From contig NZ_QYRT01000008.1 in NCBI RefSeq assembly GCF_004923255.1, positions 62,001-126,000 of the forward strand: 64,000 bases of DNA, given 5' to 3'. How positions within the stretch are numbered: the first letter of the stretch is position 1; each line of letters starts with the position of its first letter. The DNA comes from Subtercola vilae. GTDB taxonomy: Bacteria; Actinomycetota; Actinomycetes; Actinomycetales; Microbacteriaceae. A model generated the notes under the pieces. That model was given only the letters and a program-made list of their open reading frames with translations, was not told the origin of the DNA and searched no databases. Below are positions 9,842 through 18,302 of the stretch, in pieces. The position numbers and the translations under genes were made by a program.

Positions 9842-10896
9842 GGGCGGGGGAGAAGGGCCGCGGCCGACGGCACGCTGGCGGCGGTGCCGGTGGCCGACGT
9901 TCTGGCTCGGGCCGCGGTGGGCGGGTGGGCGTGGTGCTGGGCGCGGTGGTGATTGCGCTCGTGCTGGTGACGCTGTGCCTCGGCGCGTTCAGCCTCAGCG
10001 TGCCCGAGGTGTTCGGTGCGCTGACCGGCCACGGGTCTCGCTCGGCGAACTTCGTGGTGGGCGAGGTGCGGCTGCCCCGGGCATCCGTCGGCCTGCTGGT
10101 GGGCGTGTGCCTCGGGCTGTCGGGGGCCCTGTTTCAGGCGATCGTGCGTAACCCGCTGGCGAGCCCCGACATCATCGGTATCACGTCGAGCGCGAGTGCC
10201 ACCGGCATCAGCGCGATTCTGCTGCTCGGGCTCAGCGGGTTCGCACTGTCGGGTATCGTGCTGGCCGGCGCGCTGGCCGCGGCGGCCGTCATCTACCTGC
10301 TCGCGTGGCGCAACGGCATCACGGGCTACCGGCTGGTACTTGTGGGTATCGGTGTGGCGGCCGTGAGCACCAGTATCACGTCGTACCAGCTCACCCGCGG
10401 CAAGATCACCGATGTGCAGCAGGCGCTCGTGTGGCTCACCGGCAGCCTGAACAATTCGACGTGGTCGGAGGTGCTCGTGCTGGCTGTGGCGGTTGTCGTG
10501 CTGGTTCCGCTCACCCTCGCGCTCTCGCCTACGCTCGACGCGCTGCGGCTCGGCGATGACTCGGCGCTGGCCCTCGGGGTGCGGGTCGAGCGTTCGCGTC
10601 TCGTGCTCATCGTGGTCGCGGTGGCGCTCGCGGCGGTCGCCGTGTCGATCGTGGGGCCCATCGGTTTCGTCGCGCTGGTGGCGTCGCCCATTGCGCGTCG
10701 GCTCGTCGGCGGGGGTCGGCTCGCTCTTGTTCCGGCGGCACTGCTCGGCGGAGTGATCGTGCTCGCGAGCGACCTCGTGGCCCAGTTCGCTCTGCCCGGC
10801 ACCTCACTGCCCGTGGGGGTGGTCACCGGAATCGTCGGTGCGCCGTACCTGCTGTGGTTGCTCACTCGTACGAACCGTTCCGGCCAGGGAGGCTGA
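9838..10896 (+). CDS. Siderophore ABC permease (FecCD family), subunit 2
   Basis: A 352-residue paralogue of the preceding permease: RLPRASVGLLVGVCLGLSGALFQAIVRNPLASPDIIG, then repeated membrane helices and GFVALVASPIARRLVGG as coupling region. A 35-residue Gly/Arg-rich N-terminal extension precedes the first helix. The GTG start overlaps the previous TGA, indicating coupled translation. It is the expected heterodimer partner. Confidence 0.9.
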   Translation: MRAGEKGRGRRHAGGGAGGRRSGSGRGGRVGVVLGAVVIALVLVTLCLGAFSLSVPEVFGALTGHGSRSANFVVGEVRLPRASVGLLVGVCLGLSGALFQAIVRNPLASPDIIGITSSASATGISAILLLGLSGFALSGIVLAGALAAAAVIYLLAWRNGITGYRLVLVGIGVAAVSTSITSYQLTRGKITDVQQALVWLTGSLNNSTWSEVLVLAVAVVVLVPLTLALSPTLDALRLGDDSALALGVRVERSRLVLIVVAVALAAVAVSIVGPIGFVALVASPIARRLVGGGRLALVPAALLGGVIVLASDLVAQFALPGTSLPVGVVTGIVGAPYLLWLLTRTNRSGQGG

Positions 10897-10899
10897 CCC

Positions 10900-11703
10900 A
10901 TGACAGACGAACACACCCTCGCGGCCGACGGGGTGAGCCTTGGTTACGACGGGCGGCTCATCGTGTCAGAGCTGAGCGTGGCCATACCGGCGGGCGCCGT
11001 GACCACCATCGTGGGGCCGAATGCGTGCGGAAAATCCACGCTGCTGCGCGGCCTGGCGAGGCTGCTGGTGCCGAGCGCCGGGGCTGTGCTGCTCGATGGG
11101 CAGAGCATCCAGAGCCTGAAGACGAAAGACGTGGCCACGATGGTGGGGCTGCTTCCGCAGACGCCCACCGCGCCCGACGGCATCACGGTGGGCGACCTCG
11201 TGGCGCGCGGGCGCTACCCCCACCAGGGCTGGTTCGCGCGCTGGAACGCGGGCGACGATGTGGCGGTGGCCGACGCGCTCGCCGCCACCGGCACCACCGA
11301 CCTGGCCGAACGCACACTTGACGAGCTCTCGGGCGGCCAGCGGCAGCGGGTCTGGATCGCCATGGCCCTCGCCCAGCAGACCGGCATTCTGCTGCTCGAC
11401 GAGCCCACAACGTTTCTCGACCTGAGTCACCAGATCGAGGTTCTGGATGTTCTCCTCGACCTCAACCGAACCTGCGGCACCACCGTGGTGATGGTTCTGC
11501 ACGACCTCAACCTCGCGTGTCGCTACACCGACCACCTCATCGCCATGTCAGACGGGCGCATCGTCGCCGAGGGGGCGCCGGGTGACGTGGTGACCGAGGC
11601 GCTCGTGCGCGACGTGTTCGGGGTCGACTCGGTGCGGCTCGCCGACCCGGTCACCGGTACGCCGCTCATCGTGCCGATGGGCCGGCACCACCGGCCGCGG
11701 TAG
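10900..11703 (+). CDS. Siderophore ABC transporter ATPase (FecE/FepC-like)
   Basis: A 267-residue nucleotide-binding subunit: Walker A GPNACGKST near residue 42, Q-loop LLPQTPTAPDG, signature LSGGQRQRVWIA, Walker B GILLLDEPTTFLD, H-loop VLHDLN. The Cys in Walker A is ordinary for this subfamily. It powers import of the ferric siderophore by the two permeases just upstream, 3 nt apart. It completes the iron-regulated four-gene operon. Confidence 0.94.
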   Translation: MTDEHTLAADGVSLGYDGRLIVSELSVAIPAGAVTTIVGPNACGKSTLLRGLARLLVPSAGAVLLDGQSIQSLKTKDVATMVGLLPQTPTAPDGITVGDLVARGRYPHQGWFARWNAGDDVAVADALAATGTTDLAERTLDELSGGQRQRVWIAMALAQQTGILLLDEPTTFLDLSHQIEVLDVLLDLNRTCGTTVVMVLHDLNLACRYTDHLIAMSDGRIVAEGAPGDVVTEALVRDVFGVDSVRLADPVTGTPLIVPMGRHHRPR

Positions 11704-11859
11704 CTGCTGCCCCCTCGCAGCCCCGCCCTTCGCCACACCGCCATCGTGCGCAGTCGTGCGCAGTCGTGCGCGGCGAGCGCGGCGAGCGCGGCGAGCGTAA
11801 GGCCACCTCCGCGGCGCGAGCGTGCGCGTACGCGTGGCGGGGTGGGAGCGGCGCGCGGG

Positions 11860-12720
11860 TCAGTAACGGAGGGCCGCGAGCGGCGCCTCGGCGCCCAGCT
11901 CGCTGCGCTGCAGAAACTCAGCCGCGGCCTCGTTCGCGTCAGCCACGGCCAGTCCGAGGTCGCGCTTGGCGACGTACGAGACCGACAGCGCCGCGCTGAA
12001 CACGTCACCCGCCCCAACGGTGGCCAGCGGATCCACCGCGCCGATCAGCGGAGCACCGATCACCGTGGCCGCTCCCCGGCGAAAGAGCGTGGCGCCGTAT
12101 TTGTTCTGGGTGACCACGATGCTCGTGTTCACGAATCGCCTCGACCACTCGGCGCCCCGCGCGAGAGCGTCGTCGGTGTCTTCGTCGGAGAAAACCGCGA
12201 TATCGACCAGCGGCAGCACCTCAGCGAATTCGACGAAGTCGCGCTTGTTGACGCGCCCGTCGCTCGCGACCGTGCGCATGTACCCCTGTGGAAGCAGCAC
12301 CGTGACAGCTTCAGCGGGCACCCGGCGCCGCACCTCGCGCACGTAGTCGACGTCGAAGTTCGGCAGCAACGGGCTCAGAATCAGCAGGTCGGTGCGTTCG
12401 AGCTCGATGCCGGCGATCGCGTCGATGTCGCCCGGAGCCGACGCCTCGGCGTGCTCGACCTCCTGGCGGCGGTGCGTTCCGGTCAGAACGTTGCGGTAGA
12501 GCAGCGTGCGGGCGTGCAGCGGGCGGCTCAGCAGAGGAAGCTCGGCCGCGAACTCCTCGAAGTCGTCACCGTACGGGGCCAGAATCGACACGTCGAGTGC
12601 GCGGTCGTGCGAGAAGAGCCGGTTCATGAACACGGCTGGCGACCCAGCGAGCCGTGTTGCGGCTTCCCCTTCGCTGACGTTCTCGTCGATGCACACATGC
12701 CCGACTATCGTGATCTTCAC
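11860..12720 (-). CDS. PfkB/ribokinase-family kinase
   Basis: A 286-residue sugar- or nucleoside-kinase-like protein. The N-terminus is VKITIVGHVCIDEN. The anion-hole/catalytic-base motif DPLATVGAGDVFSAAL is near residue 240, with GAGD being the PfkB signature 2. The specific substrate is not evident; neighbours give no clue. GTG at 12720 is chosen because TAGACT lies exactly 6 nt upstream (12727-12732). A TTG 6 nt earlier is also open. Confidence 0.82.
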   Translation of the reverse strand: MKITIVGHVCIDENVSEGEAATRLAGSPAVFMNRLFSHDRALDVSILAPYGDDFEEFAAELPLLSRPLHARTLLYRNVLTGTHRRQEVEHAEASAPGDIDAIAGIELERTDLLILSPLLPNFDVDYVREVRRRVPAEAVTVLLPQGYMRTVASDGRVNKRDFVEFAEVLPLVDIAVFSDEDTDDALARGAEWSRRFVNTSIVVTQNKYGATLFRRGAATVIGAPLIGAVDPLATVGAGDVFSAALSVSYVAKRDLGLAVADANEAAAEFLQRSELGAEAPLAALRY

Positions 12721-12726
12721 TCCCAA

Positions 12727-12732
12727 AGTCTA
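12727..12732 (-). promoter_or_regulatory. Leaderless promoter -10 of the PfkB-like gene
   Basis: TAGACT (minus strand), 6 nt, then GTG at 12720. This resolves an otherwise ambiguous start. Confidence 0.5.
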
Positions 12733-12845
12733 CGGTGCCATTCCGAGAGCCTGTCGTGAGCCGCTGGTGCTGGTGTTGGTGCTGGTGCGGCCCGCCCGGT
12801 AGCTTTTGCGCGCCCTGCCCGCAAAGATGAAACCGGAGGCTCCCT

Positions 12846-13952
12846 GTGACACCCGCACTCACTACTGACTGGTTCGCGTATGCCGCCGCCCACGACGACT
12901 TCCTCGCCCGCTTCACCTCCGCCTACCGGGGTCGCCACCAGGCTCTGGATGCCCTGTGGTGGAATTCGCACCCCGAAACCGCCGCTCCCTCCGGCGCCCT
13001 GGCACCTGCCCGCCGTCTCCCCGCTCTGCAACGCACTGTCTTCGCGCGCCCCGCGCACACGCCGTTCGCGTCTACCCCCGCCGCAGCTGACTCCGCCGAG
13101 GCGGCACTCGACCTGCAGTCGCTGGAGCGAGAACTGGCGGGAGACCGACTCGCGTTCGACCTTTCTCTCGCGCACGCGCTGAAGGCGGAGCATCCGGAAC
13201 CCTCGCAGGCGTCAGCCCCCCACGTGCCAGCGAACCACGGTGGCCCAGCGCCTACGACCTCCGTGTGTGGCGATCACGTTCCTCCCTCTCGGCCCGCCGC
13301 CGGCCTCGACACTGCCGCACGGCACCACCCTGCGACCCCCGCGCAGCGCCGCCGCACGGGTCGGTCCGCCCGGCACGGAGACGCCCTGGCGCGTTGGGGT
13401 GTGCTCGCAGCCCTCGTGGTTGCCGTGTTTCTCGCGGCCGGTTCGCTCGCGTCGGCCGCCATCTCGCGGGCGACTGCGGGCGCCAGCAGCTCGGCGTTCG
13501 CGTCTACCGGGGCCAGCACCGGGGCTGGTAGCGCAGCCACAGCCCCAGCGACAGCCAGCGCCAGCGCCGCAGACGCCGCGAACTCGTACGCCGTGATCTT
13601 CACGCACGCCCAGATCATGATCGACGTTCCGCCGCTACCGCTGCAGTTCCCCTCGCACATGGTGCCCGACTCGTTCCGTGCGCTGAGCCGGGGAGAGTTC
13701 TCGAACGGATCCGCGTACGCCGCCCACGACGTCGACGGCAACATCTGCCTCGTCGTGTACGGCAACGCCTCCGACTACGCGACCTCGTGCGCCAGCGAGG
13801 CCGCGGTGGCTGCGGGCGGGCTGCAGCTGTCGATGTCGACCTCCGCCGCGCTCAACCCCTCGACGCACTCCGTCGACTCGGCCACCGTCGACCTGCTCGC
13901 CCGCTGGAACCCCGACGGCACCTTCACCATCGGCACCACCGCCCGCCGCTGA
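12846..13952 (+). CDS. Membrane-anchored secreted protein, paralogue of the gene at 14804
   Basis: A 368-residue protein of no recognised family. Residues 1-180 are cytosolic and Ala/Pro/His-rich with an acidic helix (LDLQSLERELAGDRLAFDLSLAHAL). One membrane helix is at about 182-204, a low-complexity Ala/Ser/Thr linker at about 205-240, and an extracellular domain at about 242-368. That domain has two Cys (GNICLVVYG and DYATSC), a pattern shared with the paralogue two genes on. A GGAGG ribosome site precedes the GTG. The function is unknown; the layout suggests a surface sensor or anti-sigma-like anchor without a recognisable sigma partner. Confidence 0.75.
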   Translation: MTPALTTDWFAYAAAHDDFLARFTSAYRGRHQALDALWWNSHPETAAPSGALAPARRLPALQRTVFARPAHTPFASTPAAADSAEAALDLQSLERELAGDRLAFDLSLAHALKAEHPEPSQASAPHVPANHGGPAPTTSVCGDHVPPSRPAAGLDTAARHHPATPAQRRRTGRSARHGDALARWGVLAALVVAVFLAAGSLASAAISRATAGASSSAFASTGASTGAGSAATAPATASASAADAANSYAVIFTHAQIMIDVPPLPLQFPSHMVPDSFRALSRGEFSNGSAYAAHDVDGNICLVVYGNASDYATSCASEAAVAAGGLQLSMSTSAALNPSTHSVDSATVDLLARWNPDGTFTIGTTARR

Positions 13953-13984
13953 CCCGCGCCCCACCTCTGCTCTGACTCCCGCCC

Positions 13985-14044
13985 ATCGAGAGGGCGGTTC
14001 CTCTCATAAAGCCGACGTTTTCGGAGAGATTCTGCCCTCTCGAT
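13985..14044. repeat. Imperfect palindrome between the secreted-protein gene and HAD gene
   Basis: ATCGAGAGGGC (13985-13995) is the exact inverse of 14034-14044. Extending inward gives 21-nt arms with 17 pairs and an 18-nt loop. It may act as a terminator for the upstream gene, or be a small repeated palindromic element. No U-rich tail follows. Confidence 0.6.
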
Positions 14045-14127
14045 TTCACCAACCCGGGCTTCGGATGCTGCGTGGCTGCCCCTTCCGTGCCGCCGACCCG
14101 CGCGGCTCTGTGCGCGAGAATGGAGCC

Positions 14128-14790
14128 ATGACCTCCGCCCCGCACCCCGCCTTCGCCGGGCGTACCTTCGCCGCCGCCCTGTTCGACATGGACGGCACCC
14201 TCATCGACTCCACCCCCGCCGTTGACCGCGCCTGGAGCCAGTGGGGCACCGAGTTCGGTCTCCCCGACGGTTTTCGCGACGGCATGCACGGCAAGCCCGC
14301 CCGCGGCCTCGTGGCCGACCTCCTCCCGGCCGACCGGGTCGAGGAGGGCTTCGCCCGCGTGCAAGCCCTCGAACTCGTCGACCTCGCGGGCATCACCGTT
14401 CTGCCGGGAGCCGCCGAGCTGCTCAGCGGCATCCCCGAACCCCGCCGCGCCATTGTCACCTCGTGCACGCGCGACCTCGCGGCCGTGCGCATCGCCGCCT
14501 CGGGCATCCCGGCACCCGCCGTGGTCGTCACGATCGACGACACCGTTCTCGGCAAACCGAACCCCGACCCGTTTCTCGAGGGCGCCCGCCGCCTCAGCGT
14601 CGACCCCCGCGACTGCGTGGTCTTCGAAGACGCCCCCGCGGGCCTCGCCGCCGCCCGGGCTGCCGGCTGCGCCACCGTCGGCGTCGTCGGAACCCACCGA
14701 GCCGGCCAACTCGACGCCGACCTCGTGGTCGAGAGCCTCGCCGATGTGCGGCTGATCTTCACGGCCGACGGCTTCAGCTTCGCCGTCTGA
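14128..14790 (+). CDS. HAD-family phosphatase (beta-phosphoglucomutase-like)
   Basis: A 220-residue HAD-IA hydrolase: motif I FDMDGTLIDST (nucleophile and acid/base Asp), motif II TSC, motif III GKPNPDPF, motif IV FEDAPAGLAAARAAG. The helical cap lies between about residues 25 and 90. Proteins of this type remove phosphate from sugar phosphates. The ATG at 14128 begins just before the conserved strand. It is followed 13 nt later by a paralogue of the gene just upstream, so the phosphatase is sandwiched by two related membrane proteins. Confidence 0.88.
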   Translation: MTSAPHPAFAGRTFAAALFDMDGTLIDSTPAVDRAWSQWGTEFGLPDGFRDGMHGKPARGLVADLLPADRVEEGFARVQALELVDLAGITVLPGAAELLSGIPEPRRAIVTSCTRDLAAVRIAASGIPAPAVVVTIDDTVLGKPNPDPFLEGARRLSVDPRDCVVFEDAPAGLAAARAAGCATVGVVGTHRAGQLDADLVVESLADVRLIFTADGFSFAV

Positions 14791-14803
14791 TTCCGGATGC
14801 CCG

Positions 14804-15673
14804 ATGCCTGACCTCCCCGCCGACGACACCGTCTCCCGGCAGAGCCTGCTCACTGATCTGCGGCGTGCGGTCTACGGCCCCGGCACCCCCGAGCGTGAGC
14901 GGCTGGATCAGGCCGTTCGCCTGTACGACCTCGAGGCGCAGATCGCCGCAGGCCGGGCCGAGGTCGCCCGTTCTGCGGCAGCGTATGAAGCGGCTGCCCG
15001 CCTCGAGCGTCTGGCGCGGCACACCCGGCGTCGGCGCATCGCCTGGAGCGTTCCTGTCCTGGCGCTCGTGTTCGCCCTCGTGGTGCTCGCCACCCCGGAG
15101 CTCGGCTCGGTGTTCGGCACCCTCACCAGCGCGTTCGGCGGCGGGCGCGGAGGCACCCCGGCCGGCGAAGGCACCAGCACCGCAGGCACCAGCACCGCGG
15201 GCACCGCCGCCGGAGCCCTCGGCCCTTCCGGATCCCCTGTCGCCCCGGCCGACTCCGTCGCGGGCGCCATCCTGGCCGCCAACTCCCTCGACACCGTCTT
15301 CGCCCGCGCCCAGACCACGGGCGACCTGCCGGCCCTGTCGTTGGTCAGCGCTGCGCTACCGCCCGACGTCGACCGATCCACGTTCCGGCTGCTCAGCACC
15401 ACCGACTTCACTCCGGCTTCGGCCTACCTCGCGAAGAGCACGTTCGGTTCGATCTGCCTCGTCGTGGTTCTCGGCTCAGACCCCCGAACCTTCGCCACGA
15501 CGTGCAACGACCCCGCCCTGATCGGAGTCGACGGCCTCACCGTCACTGTCTCAGGCATCACCAACCTGAACCCCCGCACCGGCTCGAAGGCCCTCTCGAA
15601 CGTCGACGTCACCGCCACGTGGCTGCCCGACGGCACCCTCAACTTCACCGTCGCCCCGCACACGTTCTCCTGA
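14804..15673 (+). CDS. Membrane-anchored secreted protein, paralogue of the gene at 12846
   Basis: A 289-residue protein. The N-terminal cytosolic part (1-75) is predicted helical and coil-like with repeated Arg/Glu/Ala. One membrane helix lies at about 77-98, then a Gly/Thr linker with repeated AGTSTAGTS, then an external domain at about 150-289. The external domain aligns with that of the gene at 12846: STFRLLS, SAYLA, GSICLVVV, FATTC, DGLTVTVS, NLNP, then a W-x-P-D-G-T strand. Both conserved Cys are kept. The family is unrecognised; the function is unknown. Confidence 0.72.
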   Translation: MPDLPADDTVSRQSLLTDLRRAVYGPGTPERERLDQAVRLYDLEAQIAAGRAEVARSAAAYEAAARLERLARHTRRRRIAWSVPVLALVFALVVLATPELGSVFGTLTSAFGGGRGGTPAGEGTSTAGTSTAGTAAGALGPSGSPVAPADSVAGAILAANSLDTVFARAQTTGDLPALSLVSAALPPDVDRSTFRLLSTTDFTPASAYLAKSTFGSICLVVVLGSDPRTFATTCNDPALIGVDGLTVTVSGITNLNPRTGSKALSNVDVTATWLPDGTLNFTVAPHTFS

Positions 15674-15679
15674 CGCCGC

Positions 15680-15713
15680 GACGCCCGGCAATCCGTGACG
15701 CCCGGCAATCCGT
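15680..15713. repeat. 17-bp direct repeat x2
   Basis: GACGCCCGGCAATCCGT occurs twice head to tail just after the stop of the gene ending at 15673, in the convergent gap before idi. Confidence 0.8.
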
Positions 15714-15740
15714 GACGCGCAGCCGCGGCCCGGCCCCGCC

Positions 15741-16310
15741 CTACAGTGCCGCAGCCCCCGCCACCTGGCCGGGCAGCCCCAGCCCGGCCAACCGCGGCAG
15801 CTGCAGCGTCAGCCACGGGCTGAACGCCCACGGCGTCGCCTCGATGGCGGCCAGCAGCAGCACCGGGTCGGCCCACTGGTACTCCATGACCTCGTCGGGG
15901 TTCGGCGTGAGCAGCCCCTCACCCGCGGTCACGCGCGCCGTGTACACAGGGCAGATCTCGTTCTCGACCACTCCCGACGCATCGACGGCCCGGTACCGAA
16001 AGTCGGGCAGTGCGAGGGTGTACGACTCGAGCGTCACACCGAGTTCGGCTGCCGCGCGGCGTTCGACCGCGGCATCCATTGCCTCACCCGGTGCCGGATG
16101 CCCGCAGAAACTGTTGGTCCAGACGCCGGGCCACGTGCGTTTTGCCAGCGCCCGCCGGGTGACGAGAACCCGGCCGGCCTCGTCGAAGATGTGGCACGAG
16201 AAGGCCAGGTGCAGAGGTGTGTGGGCAGTGTGCACAGTGGCTTTCGGTGCCACGCCGATGGCCGAACCGGACTCAGACAGTAGCACGACCTGTTCATCAA
16301 CGACAGCCAT
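15741..16310 (-). CDS. idi: Isopentenyl-diphosphate delta-isomerase, type I
   Basis: A 189-residue Nudix-fold isomerase. The catalytic-Cys motif TNSFCGHP is near residue 68, the Nudix-like helix EAMDAAVERRAAAELG follows, and NEICPVY supplies the catalytic Glu near 118. It interconverts IPP and DMAPP, the starter for the geranylgeranyl chain made by the divergent crtE 37 nt away. The start has a Shine-Dalgarno-like AGGAG about 13 nt upstream. Pairing of idi with crt genes is common in C50-carotenoid actinobacteria. Confidence 0.94.
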   Translation of the reverse strand: MAVVDEQVVLLSESGSAIGVAPKATVHTAHTPLHLAFSCHIFDEAGRVLVTRRALAKRTWPGVWTNSFCGHPAPGEAMDAAVERRAAAELGVTLESYTLALPDFRYRAVDASGVVENEICPVYTARVTAGEGLLTPNPDEVMEYQWADPVLLLAAIEATPWAFSPWLTLQLPRLAGLGLPGQVAGAAAL

Positions 16311-16335
16311 TACGCCCTCTTCTCCTGCCGTGGGT

Positions 16336-16341
16336 TACTCT
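16336..16341 (+). promoter_or_regulatory. Leaderless promoter -10 of the crt operon
   Basis: TACTCT, 6 nt, then GTG at 16348. It lies inside the 37-nt gap shared with idi, so any -35 element must fall within the idi coding start. Confidence 0.5.
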
Positions 16342-16347
16342 CGGAAT

Positions 16348-17418
16348 GTGGACCCACAAGATCTCGTGGTCTCAGCTCAGCGGAGACAAAAACATGTCGA
16401 CGCCGTACTTGACCGTTTCTTCAGCCTAGCCAAGAACCGAGCGTCAGCAATCGGCCCTCGGTATCTCACGCTGTGGCAGACACTGGAGAAGAACACCGCT
16501 GGCGGCAAGCGTTTTCGCCCTGGAATGGTGATGGGCGCGTACGAAAGCCTCGGCGGCACCGACTTCGAGGCTGCCGCGCATGTGGGTGCCGCGTTCGAGC
16601 TGCTGCACACGGCGCTCATCGTGCACGACGACGTGATCGACCGTGACTTCATCCGCCGCGGGGGAGTCAATGTGTCGGGTGTCTACCGCGACATCGCGCA
16701 GACCGCCGGCATTCCCATTCCCGCTGCCGAACACCGCGGCCTCTCTGTTGCCGTCATCGCCGGCGACCTCGCCCTCTTCAATGCGTACCGGCTCATCGAC
16801 CGCAGCGGCGTGGGCGAGCTCATGCGCAGCCGCCTGCACGACATCTTCGACGAAGCGATGTTCGCCTCAGCGGCCGGCGAGCTGCTCGACGTCGACTTCT
16901 CCCAGCTGAAGTCGATGCCCACTGTCGAAGAGGTCGTCGACATGGAGCGCCTGAAGACCGCCGTCTACTCATTCGAGTCTCCCGTCGAGGCGGGCGCTGT
17001 GCTCGCGGGAGCCAGCGACGAGGCCGTGCGCGCCCTTGCCGGCTTCGGGCGCAACATCGGCATCGCCTATCAGATCGTGGATGATCTGCTCGGCGTCTTC
17101 GGAGACGAGGCGGCCACGGGCAAGACCACCATCGGCGACCTCCGCGAGGGCAAACGCACCGTACTCATCGCGTACGCATCGGGTCGCCCCGAATGGATCG
17201 AGATCAGCCGGTGGCTCGGCCTCCCCGATCTGACGTGGGAGCAGGCCGCTGTGGTGCGCCGCTCGCTCGAAGACTGCGGAGCTCGGCACTACGCAGAAGA
17301 GCTTGCGCGCGAGTTCGCGAACCGGGCGGCAGAAGAACTTGCCTCCGACGCGCTGCCCGACCGTGCGCGGGCCGAGTTCGAGCCGATCATCGAGACCGTT
17401 CTGGGCCGGGTGCGATGA
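16348..17418 (+). CDS. crtE: Geranylgeranyl diphosphate synthase
   Basis: A 356-residue all-helical trans-prenyltransferase. First aspartate-rich motif VHDDVIDRD near residue 92, preceded by GGKRFRPGMVMG; second motif YQIVDDLLGVFGDE near 240. It condenses IPP units to the C20 diphosphate used by phytoene synthase. The GTG at 16348 is supported by TACTCT 6 nt upstream; another in-frame GTG at 16330 is possible. Its stop overlaps crtB as ATGA. First gene of the carotenoid operon. Confidence 0.93.
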   Translation: MDPQDLVVSAQRRQKHVDAVLDRFFSLAKNRASAIGPRYLTLWQTLEKNTAGGKRFRPGMVMGAYESLGGTDFEAAAHVGAAFELLHTALIVHDDVIDRDFIRRGGVNVSGVYRDIAQTAGIPIPAAEHRGLSVAVIAGDLALFNAYRLIDRSGVGELMRSRLHDIFDEAMFASAAGELLDVDFSQLKSMPTVEEVVDMERLKTAVYSFESPVEAGAVLAGASDEAVRALAGFGRNIGIAYQIVDDLLGVFGDEAATGKTTIGDLREGKRTVLIAYASGRPEWIEISRWLGLPDLTWEQAAVVRRSLEDCGARHYAEELAREFANRAAEELASDALPDRARAEFEPIIETVLGRVR

Positions 17419-18302
17419 CGCGCGAGAGCTCGCGGGCACGATTGCTCTACGACAGCGTCGCCACGCAGTCGGCGGGCCTCGTGATTCACCGCTATTCCAC
17501 GTCGTTCGGGCTCGCGTCGCGATTGCTCGGTGCCGGGGTGCGCGGGCACGTAGAGAACATCTACGCGCTGGTGCGGCTCGCCGACGAGGTGGTCGACGGT
17601 GTCGCGGCCGATGCCGAGCTGGCGCCCAACGAGATTCTGCGTCTGCTCGACGGCCTCGAACGCGAGACCCTCGAAGCCATCGAGGTGGGCTACAGCACCA
17701 ATCTGATCGTGCACGCGTTCGCGCTCACCGCGCGGGAGGTGTCTTTCGGCCCCGAACTCGTCGAGCCGTTCTTCGCCTCGATGCGAGCCGACATCACTGA
17801 GACCGAGCACACGCCCGAGAGCTTCGACGCCTACGTCTACGGCTCGGCTGAGGTTGTGGGTCTGATGTGCCTCAGCGCATTCCTGCAGGGGCATATAGTC
17901 ACCGATACCCAGCGCAGCACCTTGGTTGACGGTGCCCGCCACCTGGGAGCTGCGTTTCAGAAGATCAACTTTCTGCGCGACCTCGCGGCCGACTTCGCCG
18001 GGCTCGGCCGCAGTTACTTTCCGGGGGTGAACGTCGAGACGTTCAGCGAGGCCGCGAAGCTCGAGATCGTGGCCGACATCGAGAACGATCTGCGCATCGC
18101 CCGGGCATCCCTGCCCCTGCTGCCGTCGTCGAGTCGCCGAGCTGTGATTCTCGCCCAAGGCCTGTTCGGTGAACTCACTGCGCGGCTGCGCGAAACGCCG
18201 GCCTCTGTACTCGCCCAGACGCGCGTTCGGGTGCCCAACCCTGTCAAGCTTCGTATTGCGGCTTCTGCCGTCGCCGGGCGACTACCGAAGGAGCAACAGT
18301 GA
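17415..18302 (+). CDS. crtB: Phytoene synthase
   Basis: A 295-residue squalene/phytoene synthase fold. It has the STSF substrate-binding entry, first Asp motif RLADEVVDG near residue 58, YVYGSAEVVGLMC, and second Asp motif NFLRDLAADF near 190. It joins two geranylgeranyl diphosphates head to head to give phytoene (C40). The ATG at 17415 overlaps the crtE stop and the TGA at 18300 overlaps crtI, so the genes are translationally coupled. Confidence 0.94.
   Translation: MTRESSRARLLYDSVATQSAGLVIHRYSTSFGLASRLLGAGVRGHVENIYALVRLADEVVDGVAADAELAPNEILRLLDGLERETLEAIEVGYSTNLIVHAFALTAREVSFGPELVEPFFASMRADITETEHTPESFDAYVYGSAEVVGLMCLSAFLQGHIVTDTQRSTLVDGARHLGAAFQKINFLRDLAADFAGLGRSYFPGVNVETFSEAAKLEIVADIENDLRIARASLPLLPSSSRRAVILAQGLFGELTARLRETPASVLAQTRVRVPNPVKLRIAASAVAGRLPKEQQ

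Noticed and set aside
11014-11040. Walker A of the siderophore ATPase has Cys (GPNACGKST)
   Set aside because: This variant is ordinary in siderophore-type ATPases; the Lys and Ser/Thr are intact.
15502-16347. Long plus-strand open frame upstream of crtE, running through idi
   Set aside because: It is antisense to the well-supported idi gene and has no protein-like composition; crtE starts near 16348.
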